Positions 1-6,511 are shown, numbered from the stretch's first letter. The stretch: 11,053 bases of DNA from Pelotomaculum sp. UBA3102 (GCA_002365865.1 DFAQ01000013.1:1-11053), one strand, 5' to 3'. Numbers and translations are program-made. Notes: generated by a model not told the origin, from the letters alone.

Positions 1-287
1 AAGCCGAACCGGTACCCCTCTATCTCTCCGTCTTTAATTTCATTGGTTACCCATTTTATCCCCATGGGGAAAATTTCTTTTTGTATTTCAAAAACATGAA
101 GTTCCCCGTCAACGTCCTTTACTTGATAGGTTTTTATGAAATCCTTAAAATTTTCTATCCCCATGGCTTCAGCCAATTCTTCGTTGTAGCAGTCACGGCA
201 CAATTGTCTTTTTTGTCCGGATAAATCAGTAAGAATTATCATACCGTGGGGACTTTTCCCGCAGAGGTCACAAATTGACTTAGACAT
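1..287 (-). CDS. Small CxxC/CxxC zinc-finger-like protein, 3' end beyond window
   Basis: The reverse strand reads open from ATG at 287 to the window edge, 95 codons without a stop. The start is supported by a strong GGGGAGG site about 8 bases upstream. The product begins MSKSICDLCGK and has Cys6, Cys9, Cys30 and Cys33, a CxxC-x20-CxxC arrangement typical of a small zinc-binding finger. An acidic and aromatic stretch follows, containing YQVKDVDGELHVFEIQ and a GYRFG near the edge. This looks like a small cytoplasmic zinc-ribbon protein of the uncharacterised kind common in Firmicutes. I do not recognise a function. It lies 31 bases downstream of the small basic ORF at 319-507 on the same strand, so the two may be co-transcribed. 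The C-terminus is missing here because of the window edge, not because of any visible mutation. Confidence 0.78.
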   Translation of the reverse strand, partial: MSKSICDLCGKSPHGMIILTDLSGQKRQLCRDCYNEELAEAMGIENFKDFIKTYQVKDVDGELHVFEIQKEIFPMGIKWVTNEIKDGEIEGYRFG

Positions 288-318
288 TTTTTAAGCCTCC
301 CCAAAATGATAGAATGCC

Positions 319-507
319 TTATTTCAACCACAAAACATCGCTAAGCCCTGTCCAAACAATCCTGTTGCTATTTATCACGCTCGCAAAATATCGGCCCATC
401 GTTGTTATTTTAAATATTTCGGGGTATCTTAGCTTGGCAGATTTAATATACTCAATATTCTCAGTCGAATTTGCTTTTTTCCTTTTGCGATTACGTTTCT
501 TATCCAT
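319..507 (-). CDS. Small basic hypothetical protein, 62 aa
   Basis: The ATG at 507 is preceded by AGGAG (514-518 on the plus strand) with a 6-base spacer, a good ribosome binding site. The product starts MDKKRNRKRKKA, so the N-terminus is extremely Lys/Arg-rich. The remainder has no signal peptide, membrane segment or family motif that I recognise. It overlaps, in another frame, the end of the truncated DUF1648 reading frame (429-608). The binding site lies exactly where DUF1648 homology stops, so this ORF may be a by-product of the rearrangement rather than a conserved gene. It is followed after 31 bases by the zinc-finger gene. Confidence that it is translated is moderate; function is unknown. 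Confidence 0.4.
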   Translation of the reverse strand: MDKKRNRKRKKANSTENIEYIKSAKLRYPEIFKITTMGRYFASVINSNRIVWTGLSDVLWLK

Positions 508-608
508 TTTTTACTCCTATCTGGCATTTGAGGATAAAAATAGATGCCAACAATGAAGGAGAGCAGGATTATCCCCAAGATGATTATTTCACTTTTTCTC
601 ATATTCAT
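429..608 (-). pseudogene. Truncated DUF1648 / SdpI-type membrane protein, N-terminal remnant
   Basis: From ATG at 608 (GGAG at 618-621, 9-base spacer) the reverse strand encodes 59 codons ending in TAA at 429-431. Residues 7-31 contain one hydrophobic helix ending in GIYFYPQMPDR. This is the hallmark start of DUF1648-type membrane proteins related to SdpI, in which the motif is normally followed by a segment like HWNAQGxxDGY. Here homology stops after Arg31 (about position 516). The frame then continues with an unrelated basic tail, SKKWIRNVIAKGKK, and stops. I do not find the rest of the domain in the other two frames downstream. The initiation signals are intact but the protein is a small fraction of the usual length, so this is probably a gene broken by deletion or recombination. 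The family assignment is from memory of the motif. Confidence 0.55.
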
Positions 609-810
609 AAATCAAAGCTCCAAATATTTAAAGCATGCGAAGGAATTGCGTATAACTATGGGATCATGCGTAATCGGTTTAGGTCTTCGCCCTGCAAAAT
701 CGCTTCCTAATTACTACAACATCGGTTATTGCATCCCCTGTTTCTTTTGTCTTCAACTCTTCAACGACCTATTACAAGCCTGGATATTGCCGTTCTTCTC
801 GTAATAACTG
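609..810. other. Intergenic stretch without a recognised gene
   Basis: About 200 bases between the 3' end of the SLH repeat-protein gene and the DUF1648 remnant. I see no tRNA, no convincing terminator hairpin with a T-run, and no repeat array. A short minus-strand frame at 679-768 reads like protein (VVEELKTKETGDAITDVVVI) and ends in TAA, but it has no start codon and is preceded by two stops. It may be a decayed gene tail or chance. Confidence 0.4.
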
Positions 811-3273
811 TTAATTTTGCAGTTCCAATTCATAAACCATCTCTCGCAACATATACAAACTTACCTCGTCTCCCGCCTTAAGTTCATCCATTTTAACAAC
901 GAAACCGTCCGCGTCGTGAAGGTATATTTCTTCATCCAGGTTATAGTCTTCCCAGCTATACCCGTCTTCAAGATATACTTCATCGTCGTCATCATCCGCG
1001 TTTACCGCCAGTTCTCCGGAAACCTCTTCCATAACCGTGAAAATAAAGTCGCCTTCAACGTCTTCCACCACTTCGACCCGGTCACCGGTTTTTAATTTGC
1101 TTAGCGAATCATACTTCCTGCCGTCTATATTTAATACACTCCCGGCGGTAAAACTTACAGTAACGGTCTCGCCGTCAAAACACTTTATTGTAGTCTTTTC
1201 TTGTTCATCATCTACCGCCGTTATTCTTCCGCGTAGAGGTTCAAGGACTTCAACCGCATCCAGGTCTTGTCCCATGTAGGTAGCCAGCACTAGATCACCC
1301 ACCCGCACATCGTCTATATCGGGATAAGCAATGCCCGGTACCATCAAATCAACCTCATTCTTCAGATACAGCCGGTGACTGTCTCCTTCTTCGTCCACCA
1401 CTTCAATCCGGTCGTAAACTTCCCTAACCCTTTCCACCCGATAGGTAAACCTGCTGCGCAGATTAATCTCCGTTACCCGGTTGTTTTCAAGGACTACCCG
1501 GGCGTAATCGCCTCTCTCGATATCATCCAACTCTTCCCGACCATCCTCGCTGTCAACGTCTACGTCGTTATTCAGGATATAAGTCTCCCGTGCACCGCTG
1601 TCACGCTGCAGCACCAGGAGCAGTCCTTTTTCATCCAAGCTGGAAATGATACCCTCCAGCGAATTGTCGGTTTCAATATAAATTATATCGCCGTCCAGTA
1701 GGCGGAATTTTACTTCCATATCCTTTTCTAGGTCTTGCAGTTCTGAATCTTCGGCGCCGTTTATATCGACCCGGGCCTCCTCCAAAACCTCATAGACCAG
1801 ATACTTATCGTCCCGGTCCTTTAGCGTCAGGATGCGGTTAGCCGTATCCACAGCATAAACCGTGGCGGTATAAGTATCCTCAACCTGCCGCCCGGATACT
1901 TCCAGAGCTACCGCCTCCCCGCTTTCGATCTCCGCTGTAACCGTATCTCCCTCATTTATGTCGGAAAGAAAGGCGTTGTCCAGGCCGGGCACACTCACCC
2001 GGACATTCGGTGACAGGCTGTAAACCTTTATCCTGCCGTCAACCTCAAGGTTAATCAGGTTCTTTTCAGAACTTAAAATTAACACCTCACCGGTGACACT
2101 TAACTTCGAGGCCATTTCCAGTATTTCAATACCGGTAACCACGTTGTCTTCCACATCAAGCTTGACCTTGTCACCCACCCGAATATCCTCTACACTTGGG
2201 AAACGAACCCCTTCTGCCAGCACATCTACATAATCAACCAACCGGTAAGACGATAAACGGTTATTATCCGACTGGATAGTCAACAAGTCAGCTTCCAGAT
2301 CCAGGTCGTAAACCACCCCTTCCAAGAACGAAAATCCTTCCCGGTAATTAATCAAGACCCGGAATACCCGCCCCGACGCATCAAGGACCACTTCTACCTG
2401 GTCACCCGGCAGGAGGGCTTCTATTCCCTGCAACTCGTTCTCTCCCATTAAAACGGAATTATCGCCGGTTGAATACAGGGTTTTCAAACTGCCGCCGGCT
2501 TCCTCAATGATTAGCGCGTTGCTCTCAGGGTAAACCTTTACTACCGTGCCATTTATCGTTGCCAGGTCCCCTCCGGTATCGGTATCCGTAATATTGCCGT
2601 TATCTGTTGTTCCATCCGGCAGCTGTTCCCAAACGCGACTTAAAAAGGTAACCATTTCCGCTCTGCTGACCTCTTTATCCGGACGAAAGGAATTATCTTC
2701 ATAACCGGTTATCAGATCGTTATCCTGCGCTACCCGGACGTAATACACAGCCCAATCCGGTATCTTGTATGAGTCAACAAAATTAGGCAACAACAGCCCT
2801 TCTTCCGCCTCGTCCTCTTTGCCGATCATCCGCACCAGCAACCGGGCCACCCAAGCCCGGGAAGCCCCGGAGTAGGCACTGAATTGTTCATTATTCTTAA
2901 GCAAACCATGCTTTATTGCCAGCCTGACTTCTTCGTTCGCCCATTCAGGCACGGAAAAAGAAACCTGGGGCAGGTTGTCAGATAATGAAGCCTGAAATCC
3001 CATAACCCGTACGGCCATGCATACAGCTTCAGCCTGGCTGACGGAATGGTCGGGACGAAAAGTTCCGTCGCTATATCCGCCCACTACTCCCAACTCGCTT
3101 AGCTTCTCGATATTAGCTGCAGCCCAGTGGCTGTCAGGCACATCGGAAAAACCGGCCAGGGCGGCTCCGCCCCACAAAAACACCGAGAGTAATGCAACCA
3201 AGCCTACAAATAAAAATTTCTGCAAACCAAGTCCCCTCATGGTTAAATTCACACTCCCTTGGCAATTTTTCAC
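811..3273 (-). CDS. Secreted SLH-domain protein with eight tandem beta-rich modules, 820 aa
   Basis: Predicted S-layer-associated cell-surface protein. A signal peptide covers residues 1-40, with a hydrophobic core LFVGLVALLSVFLW and a likely cut after AALA. Three SLH units follow. Unit 1 (about 41-93) has FSDVPDSHW and GYSDGTFRP; unit 2 (about 107-152) is degenerate; unit 3 (about 163-215) has FVDSYKIPDWA and GYEDNSFRP. SLH triplets usually bind secondary cell wall polymer. A short Thr/Asp/Gly linker leads to eight modules of about 68-70 residues filling 239-818. The protein is very acidic, with a run of six Asp near 760-765, which would suit calcium binding (inference). The given start is GTG at 3273; ATG at 3240 (809 aa) leaves a shorter, more typical signal peptide, and GGGAG lies about 13 bases before it. 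The gene is divergent from the sigK 3' half. No enzymatic domain is seen, so the role is probably structural or ligand-binding at the envelope. Confidence 0.9.
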   Translation of the reverse strand: MKNCQGSVNLTMRGLGLQKFLFVGLVALLSVFLWGGAALAGFSDVPDSHWAAANIEKLSELGVVGGYSDGTFRPDHSVSQAEAVCMAVRVMGFQASLSDNLPQVSFSVPEWANEEVRLAIKHGLLKNNEQFSAYSGASRAWVARLLVRMIGKEDEAEEGLLLPNFVDSYKIPDWAVYYVRVAQDNDLITGYEDNSFRPDKEVSRAEMVTFLSRVWEQLPDGTTDNGNITDTDTGGDLATINGTVVKVYPESNALIIEEAGGSLKTLYSTGDNSVLMGENELQGIEALLPGDQVEVVLDASGRVFRVLINYREGFSFLEGVVYDLDLEADLLTIQSDNNRLSSYRLVDYVDVLAEGVRFPSVEDIRVGDKVKLDVEDNVVTGIEILEMASKLSVTGEVLILSSEKNLINLEVDGRIKVYSLSPNVRVSVPGLDNAFLSDINEGDTVTAEIESGEAVALEVSGRQVEDTYTATVYAVDTANRILTLKDRDDKYLVYEVLEEARVDINGAEDSELQDLEKDMEVKFRLLDGDIIYIETDNSLEGIISSLDEKGLLLVLQRDSGARETYILNNDVDVDSEDGREELDDIERGDYARVVLENNRVTEINLRSRFTYRVERVREVYDRIEVVDEEGDSHRLYLKNEVDLMVPGIAYPDIDDVRVGDLVLATYMGQDLDAVEVLEPLRGRITAVDDEQEKTTIKCFDGETVTVSFTAGSVLNIDGRKYDSLSKLKTGDRVEVVEDVEGDFIFTVMEEVSGELAVNADDDDDEVYLEDGYSWEDYNLDEEIYLHDADGFVVKMDELKAGDEVSLYMLREMVYELELQN
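820..2559 (-). repeat. Eight tandem ~70-residue protein repeats encoded in the SLH gene
   Basis: Residues 239-818 of the SLH protein divide into eight modules starting near 239, 316, 391, 468, 538, 609, 679 and 750. Each opens with a strand such as GTVVKV, EGVVYD, TGEVLI, TATVYA, EGIISS, YRVERV, RGRITA or SGELAV. Each closes with a pattern like L-x-x-GD-x-V followed by two more strands (PGDQVEVVL, VGDKVKLDV, EGDTVTAEI, RGDYARVVL, VGDLVLATY, TGDRVEVVE, AGDEVSLYM). Module 4 has KDMEVKFRL in place of the GD motif. The repeats are diverged at the protein level and I see no near-identical DNA copies, so this is an old duplication. The pattern suggests small OB- or SH3-like beta barrels, perhaps near DUF5666; the fold is inference. 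Confidence 0.8.
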
Positions 3274-3293
3274 TATCCATGTTTTTGTTCGAC

Positions 3294-3322
3294 ATAATAT
3301 TTTAAAAACCTGCGGATTTGAA
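3294..3322 (-). promoter_or_regulatory. Possible SigA-type promoter of the SLH repeat protein
   Basis: On the minus strand TTCAAA (3317-3322) and TATTAT (3294-3299) are separated by 17 bases. The -10 matches TATAAT at 5 of 6 positions and the -35 matches TTGACA at 4 of 6. Transcription would start near 3287, giving a leader of about 47 bases if translation starts at 3240 but only about 14 if it starts at 3273. The region is AT-rich, so a chance match is possible. Confidence 0.35.
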
Positions 3323-3384
3323 AATGAAAAAAGATTTATGCAGTTCTTCTAAAAACAGAGCTACATGCCATACTAGTCATTGTT

Positions 3385-3402
3385 ATTGAGATTGAAATAC
3401 TT
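3385..3402 (+). other. Left boundary of SigK homology (candidate skin-like recombination junction)
   Basis: In the frame of the downstream sigma fragment, 3385-3402 reads I-E-I-E-I-L, directly followed by MHLR. In SigK the equivalent is I-E-N-E-I-L-MHLR. Upstream of 3385 the frame reads ILVIV and then KKIYAVLLKTELHA back to a TGA at 3325, with none of the conserved SigK sequence (ATYAARC type) expected there. The pentamer ATTGA occurs twice (3385-3389, 3391-3395). The equivalent codons in B. subtilis contain the AATGA core used for skin excision (established knowledge, from memory). I see only a poor imperfect inverted repeat around it. Confidence 0.5.
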
Positions 3403-3759
3403 ATGCACCTGCGATTTATAAAAAAAATCAAAGCTGAAATTTCGATCTACGATCCGATTGGAGTCGACAAGGAAGGCAATGAGATTACTTTAATCGATAT
3501 TTTGGGAACTCATCCCGAAGTAGTGGCCGAAGTAGTTGAAAACAGATTTGAAAAAAAGCGGCTCATAGAAAAAATTCAGCATTTGACCCACAGAGAGAAA
3601 AAAGTGCTGGAACTTAGATTCGGTCTTAATAACGGCGCGCGGAAAACCCAGCGGGAAATAGCCAAAAGCCTGGGCATATCCCGTTCTTACGTGTCACGCA
3701 TTGAAAAGAAAGCATTAAATAAACTGCTGCATGAATTTTCTCTGGAAGGCTGTCAATAA
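3403..3759 (+). CDS. sigK: C-terminal half of sporulation sigma factor SigK (SpoIIIC-like), split or truncated
   Basis: Encodes only sigma region 3/4 of a mother-cell sporulation sigma factor. The first 35 residues carry MHLR and DPIGVDKEGNEITLIDIL, which match SigK (DPIGxDKEGNEIxLIDxL) rather than SigE. Region 4 spans about 51-118: LTHREKKVLELRFGL, then the -35-binding helix-turn-helix KTQREIAKSLGISRSYVSRI at 81-100. Region 2, needed for -10 recognition and core binding, is absent, so the fragment cannot work alone as a normal sigma factor. The ATG at 3403 is the internal Met of the ILMHLR motif and has no ribosome binding site. The frame is nevertheless free of stops and frameshifts and ends at a normal SigK-like C-terminus (HEF then a short tail). 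This pattern fits the 3' half of a sigK gene interrupted by a skin-type element; a recently truncated duplicate is the alternative. aprX follows after 46 bases. Confidence 0.85.
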   Translation: MHLRFIKKIKAEISIYDPIGVDKEGNEITLIDILGTHPEVVAEVVENRFEKKRLIEKIQHLTHREKKVLELRFGLNNGARKTQREIAKSLGISRSYVSRIEKKALNKLLHEFSLEGCQ

Positions 3760-3776
3760 CGGCAGCCTTTACGTTT
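3746..3776 (+). terminator. Probable Rho-independent terminator after the sigK 3' half
   Basis: AAGGCTG (3746-3752) pairs perfectly with CAGCCTT (3763-3769) around a 10-base loop that contains the stop codon TAA (3757-3759). A T-rich stretch (TTACGTTTATTT) follows. The hairpin overlaps the last codons of the sigma fragment. It would separate that transcript from aprX, which has its own strong ribosome binding site just downstream. Confidence 0.6.
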
Positions 3777-3805
3777 ATTTATAACAAATTGGGGAGGCCT
3801 GGTTT

Positions 3806-5137
3806 ATGATTTTTAATGAAGTCAGGTGGATACGCGCTTACAGTCACAAGTTGTCACTCCTACTCCAAAAAGAAACTTTAAAACTGTACCGTCCCTTTAA
3901 GGTACCATGTTTCTTGCAGAAGCCGCTGAAATACATCCGCCGTATTTTTAAAAAAATACCCGTTATCGTCTGCCTGGAACGAACTGAAAAAAACGATCAA
4001 TCTTTTGATGCCGCTGCTTTTGACGTCGCCCACCAGGCGGGTTGTAAAATTAAACACAGCCTGCCCCTGGTCAGGGGCTTTTCGACTGCCGTAACTGCAG
4101 GAACCCTGGAAAAGCTGTGCCTGGAGTCCAGAGTGGCAAGAATCTGGTATGACCGCCCCGTCCAGGCCGTCCTGGACATAGCTGCCCCCACCGTAAAGGC
4201 CCCGCCCGTGTGGGATGAAAACTTCACGGGAGAAGGAATAGCGGTAGCCGTGGTCGACACGGGAATTTATCCCCATCAGGATTTAACCGAACCTGCAAAC
4301 CGGATCATCGCCTTCCACGATATCATAAACCAGCGCACCACATCCTACGACGATAACGGGCACGGGACGCACGTGGCCGGTGACATCGCCGCAAACGGTT
4401 TCCGATCCGGCGGGGCATACCGCGGTCCCGCCCCCGGCGCCGGTCTGGTCGGTATAAAAGTCCTGGATAAATACGGGTCGGGTTCTACCTCCGAAGTAAT
4501 CGCCGGCTTGGATTGGGTTGTTACCTCCAGAGAAAAATACCGGATCAGAGTTGTAACCTTGTCGCTGGGCAGTACTGCCACCACCTCCTACCGTGACGAC
4601 CCGCTGGCCATGGCGGTAGAAAAAGTATGGCGGGAAGGCATCGTCGTGTGCGTTGCCGCCGGGAATAGCGGACCGGCCGGAAAAACCATCAATTCGCCGG
4701 GTATCGCTCCCTCCGTCATTACGGTGGGAGCTGCAGACGACAGGAACACTCCGGGTCCGTCAGACGATATTGTGGCTGATTTTTCCAGTCGCGGTCCCAC
4801 GGTCGACGGGTTAAAAAAACCGGATGTTGTCGCTCCCGGCGTTGATATTATATCCCTGCGCTCTCCGGGGTCACAGATTGATAAAAGCAAAAAAGAATCC
4901 CGGATAAATTCCTGGTACCTCTCCCTGTCCGGTACCTCCATGGCCACGCCGGTATGCGCGGGAGTTTGTGCGCTGGTTCTGGAGGCGAACCCGCAGCTGA
5001 CGCCGGACCAGGTCAAAGAAATTATCTGCGGGACAGCGGAAAGCATGAACCTGGACCCGGATATCCAGGGAGCAGGTCTGATAAATGCGGCAAAAGCAGT
5101 ACGCGCCGTTACTGCTACTAACTCGTTGACCAACTGA
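3806..5137 (+). CDS. aprX: AprX-type intracellular subtilisin-like serine protease (peptidase S8), 443 aa
   Basis: Serine endopeptidase of the subtilase family. The triad is visible: Asp151 in VAVVDTGIYPH, His186 in NGHGTHVAGD, Ser378 in SGTSMATPVCAG, with the oxyanion Asn287 in VAAGNSGP. Length and architecture match B. subtilis AprX (about 442 aa). Shared features include the N-terminal segment (RAYSHKLSLLLQKETLKLY, then PFKVPCFL), the YDDNGHGTH and AYRGPAPGA stretches, and APGVDIISLRSPGSQIDK before the catalytic Ser. Residues 1-130 form the family's N-terminal, probably inhibitor-like region. There is no signal peptide, which agrees with a cytoplasmic role, and no C-terminal extension. The start is set by GGGGAGG (3791-3797) with an 8-base spacer. 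It is read away from the terminator behind the sigK 3' half and converges with the amidase gene 20 bases downstream. AprX is reported as a late-growth protease in B. subtilis; its substrate is unknown. Confidence 0.93.
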   Translation: MIFNEVRWIRAYSHKLSLLLQKETLKLYRPFKVPCFLQKPLKYIRRIFKKIPVIVCLERTEKNDQSFDAAAFDVAHQAGCKIKHSLPLVRGFSTAVTAGTLEKLCLESRVARIWYDRPVQAVLDIAAPTVKAPPVWDENFTGEGIAVAVVDTGIYPHQDLTEPANRIIAFHDIINQRTTSYDDNGHGTHVAGDIAANGFRSGGAYRGPAPGAGLVGIKVLDKYGSGSTSEVIAGLDWVVTSREKYRIRVVTLSLGSTATTSYRDDPLAMAVEKVWREGIVVCVAAGNSGPAGKTINSPGIAPSVITVGAADDRNTPGPSDDIVADFSSRGPTVDGLKKPDVVAPGVDIISLRSPGSQIDKSKKESRINSWYLSLSGTSMATPVCAGVCALVLEANPQLTPDQVKEIICGTAESMNLDPDIQGAGLINAAKAVRAVTATNSLTN

Positions 5138-5157
5138 TAAGAAATCCGGTTTTTAAA

Positions 5158-6423
5158 TTATCTACCTCTTAACCGGTTAATGACGGTGGCCATTTCTCCC
5201 CATGTAACCGGATCGTCCGGCCGGTGCTCGTTCTTAATCAAACCGTCTGTCTGCAATTTGGCAATTTCTGCGGACGGATCCCAGGGGGCGCCGGGGGGTT
5301 GGGTGGGTACCGGGTCTGGAGCGGGAATCGGTTCCGGAAAGGGAGCCGGGGTTGGTTCACTTAATTCAACGGCCAGCATCGGTTTTAAATACCGGTCAAC
5401 AATATCAGAACCGTAATCCGCCAGCGACGACCAGTGCCCGCCTAAATCCTCAACGTATTGAAGCGCACCGGCCCAGCCGGCTTTAATTACCGCATCCCTG
5501 CGCGGATCCATTTTTTTTACCCCCGCCGGCAAATCACCACCATAGTAATAAACGTGCCAATGCTGAAACTGGGCTGCAATGCCCTCTTCCGGGGACGCAA
5601 AAGACGCCCCCGGTTTCCCGTCGCAAGAGGCAAGTCCGGCAAAATTATTTTGTTCCGGCTTAACCTGACCGCCGAATCTCCAGTACGCCGTTTCTTTGCA
5701 GGACTGGGCAAAAACCACATCCCAGCGGATCCCGTATTTGGCCCCGTTTAACATGTAAACATCGATATAATCAGGTGCCAGCAGATTTTTTTCAGCCAGG
5801 AACAACCGCGCCTGGGCAAGTTTTAACGACGGGGCTGCCTTGACCAAAGTTTTTCCCGTTCCTTCCTGTGGCTGCTGCGGTCTTAACGGAAGTTTCAACG
5901 CCACCGCCAATCCGTCGGCTATCGCCCTTGCAAGTCCGTCAAGAAAACAACGGTCTTTCAGACTGGCAGCATCTTTCTGATGGTCTAAAAAAAGGTTTTC
6001 GATCAAAACAGCCGGCATTCCGGTTTTACGCAGCACGTCAAAATCCGCCCGCTTCATGCCCCGGTCAATAAAACCGGCACTTTTACAATAACCGGCGACG
6101 GTACCATGAAGAATCTCGCGCCATTGGACGGTTTTCTCAGGGACGTCATGATAAATAAAGCTTTCGAACCCGGTACCCCCGCCAGCGTTGGAATGAATGG
6201 AACAAAAATAATCCGCCTGGATTATTTTAGCAACCTGGCAACGATCGTCTAAACTGAGATATACATCCGCGGTCCTGGTCAAGGTTACTTCCACTTCGTA
6301 AAATGACAAGATATAGGTTACCCGCTTGCTGATATCCAGGTTAATATCTTTTTCCTTAAGTCCATTGCCCACGGCCCCGGGATCCCGGCCCCCGTGCCCG
6401 GGGTCCAGCACTAGTTTGAACAC
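5158..6423 (-). CDS. N-acetylmuramoyl-L-alanine amidase fused to glucosaminidase with partial SLH tail, 421 aa
   Basis: Peptidoglycan hydrolase. Residues 1-178 are an Amidase_3 (AmiC-type) zinc amidase: His10 in LDPGHGGRDPG, Glu24 in LKEKDINLD and His77 in SIHSNAGG as metal ligands, and Glu142 in VLIENLF as catalytic acid. Residues about 198-350 form a glucosaminidase domain (lysozyme-like, FlgJ/Atl class) with Glu244 in QSCKETAYW as probable catalyst, plus NNFAGL and SPEEGIAAQFQHW. A Pro-rich linker (355-380) leads to a C-terminal half-SLH unit (381-421: LQTDGLIKNEHRPDDPVTWGEMA). It should therefore cut both the stem-peptide amide and the glycan chain. The start is GTG at 6423, fixed by GAGGTGA with a 6-base spacer. 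No signal peptide precedes the amidase domain, so export is unexplained; lysis-dependent release, a holin or non-classical secretion are possible. Such leaderless two-domain enzymes also occur as phage endolysins, but no other phage genes are seen. Confidence 0.9.
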   Translation of the reverse strand: MFKLVLDPGHGGRDPGAVGNGLKEKDINLDISKRVTYILSFYEVEVTLTRTADVYLSLDDRCQVAKIIQADYFCSIHSNAGGGTGFESFIYHDVPEKTVQWREILHGTVAGYCKSAGFIDRGMKRADFDVLRKTGMPAVLIENLFLDHQKDAASLKDRCFLDGLARAIADGLAVALKLPLRPQQPQEGTGKTLVKAAPSLKLAQARLFLAEKNLLAPDYIDVYMLNGAKYGIRWDVVFAQSCKETAYWRFGGQVKPEQNNFAGLASCDGKPGASFASPEEGIAAQFQHWHVYYYGGDLPAGVKKMDPRRDAVIKAGWAGALQYVEDLGGHWSSLADYGSDIVDRYLKPMLAVELSEPTPAPFPEPIPAPDPVPTQPPGAPWDPSAEIAKLQTDGLIKNEHRPDDPVTWGEMATVINRLRGR

Positions 6424-6442
6424 GCAAAATCACCTCTTTAAA

Positions 6443-6464
6443 TTTTAAACCGGTGGGTTTAAAA
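6443..6464 (-). promoter_or_regulatory. Perfect 9-bp inverted repeat just upstream of the amidase ribosome binding site
   Basis: TTTTAAACC (6443-6451) and GGTTTAAAA (6456-6464) form a perfect stem with a four-base loop. On the minus strand the loop reads CACC, complementary to the GGTG within the amidase Shine-Dalgarno site GAGGTGA (6430-6436) seven bases further on. It could be a weak terminator of the upstream SLH gene, or a leader structure affecting amidase translation. The stem is AT-rich, and the T-run after it on the minus strand is only TTT. Confidence 0.4.
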
Positions 6465-6511
6465 AGGCTTGATTTCCGGCATGCTGCACTTACAGCGGTA
6501 TAAATAAATTT

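Noticed and set aside
314..556. Plus-strand 80-codon ORF with hydrophobic segments
   Set aside because: No ribosome binding site. It is antisense to the basic ORF and the DUF1648 remnant, and hydrophobicity is expected opposite Lys-rich codons.
544..804. Plus-strand 86-codon ORF with a GAGG-like site upstream and a hydrophobic stretch
   Set aside because: It lies antisense to the well-supported start of the DUF1648 remnant, the hydrophobic stretch is the antisense of that helix, and the rest shows no family motif.
3017..3352. Plus-strand 111-codon ORF running into the region before the sigK half
   Set aside because: Most of it is antisense to the SLH signal peptide and first SLH unit. It ends before the sigma fragment and is in a different frame, so it is not a missing SigK 5' part.
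4588..5133. Minus-strand 181-codon ORF opposite aprX
   Set aside because: Shadow of the GC-rich aprX coding strand; no family motif, and aprX is certain on the other strand.
5169..5180. Perfect 12-bp palindrome TTAACCGGTTAA near the amidase stop
   Set aside because: It lies within the last amidase codons and has no T-run at a suitable place. CCGG-containing words are frequent across the window, so chance is likely.
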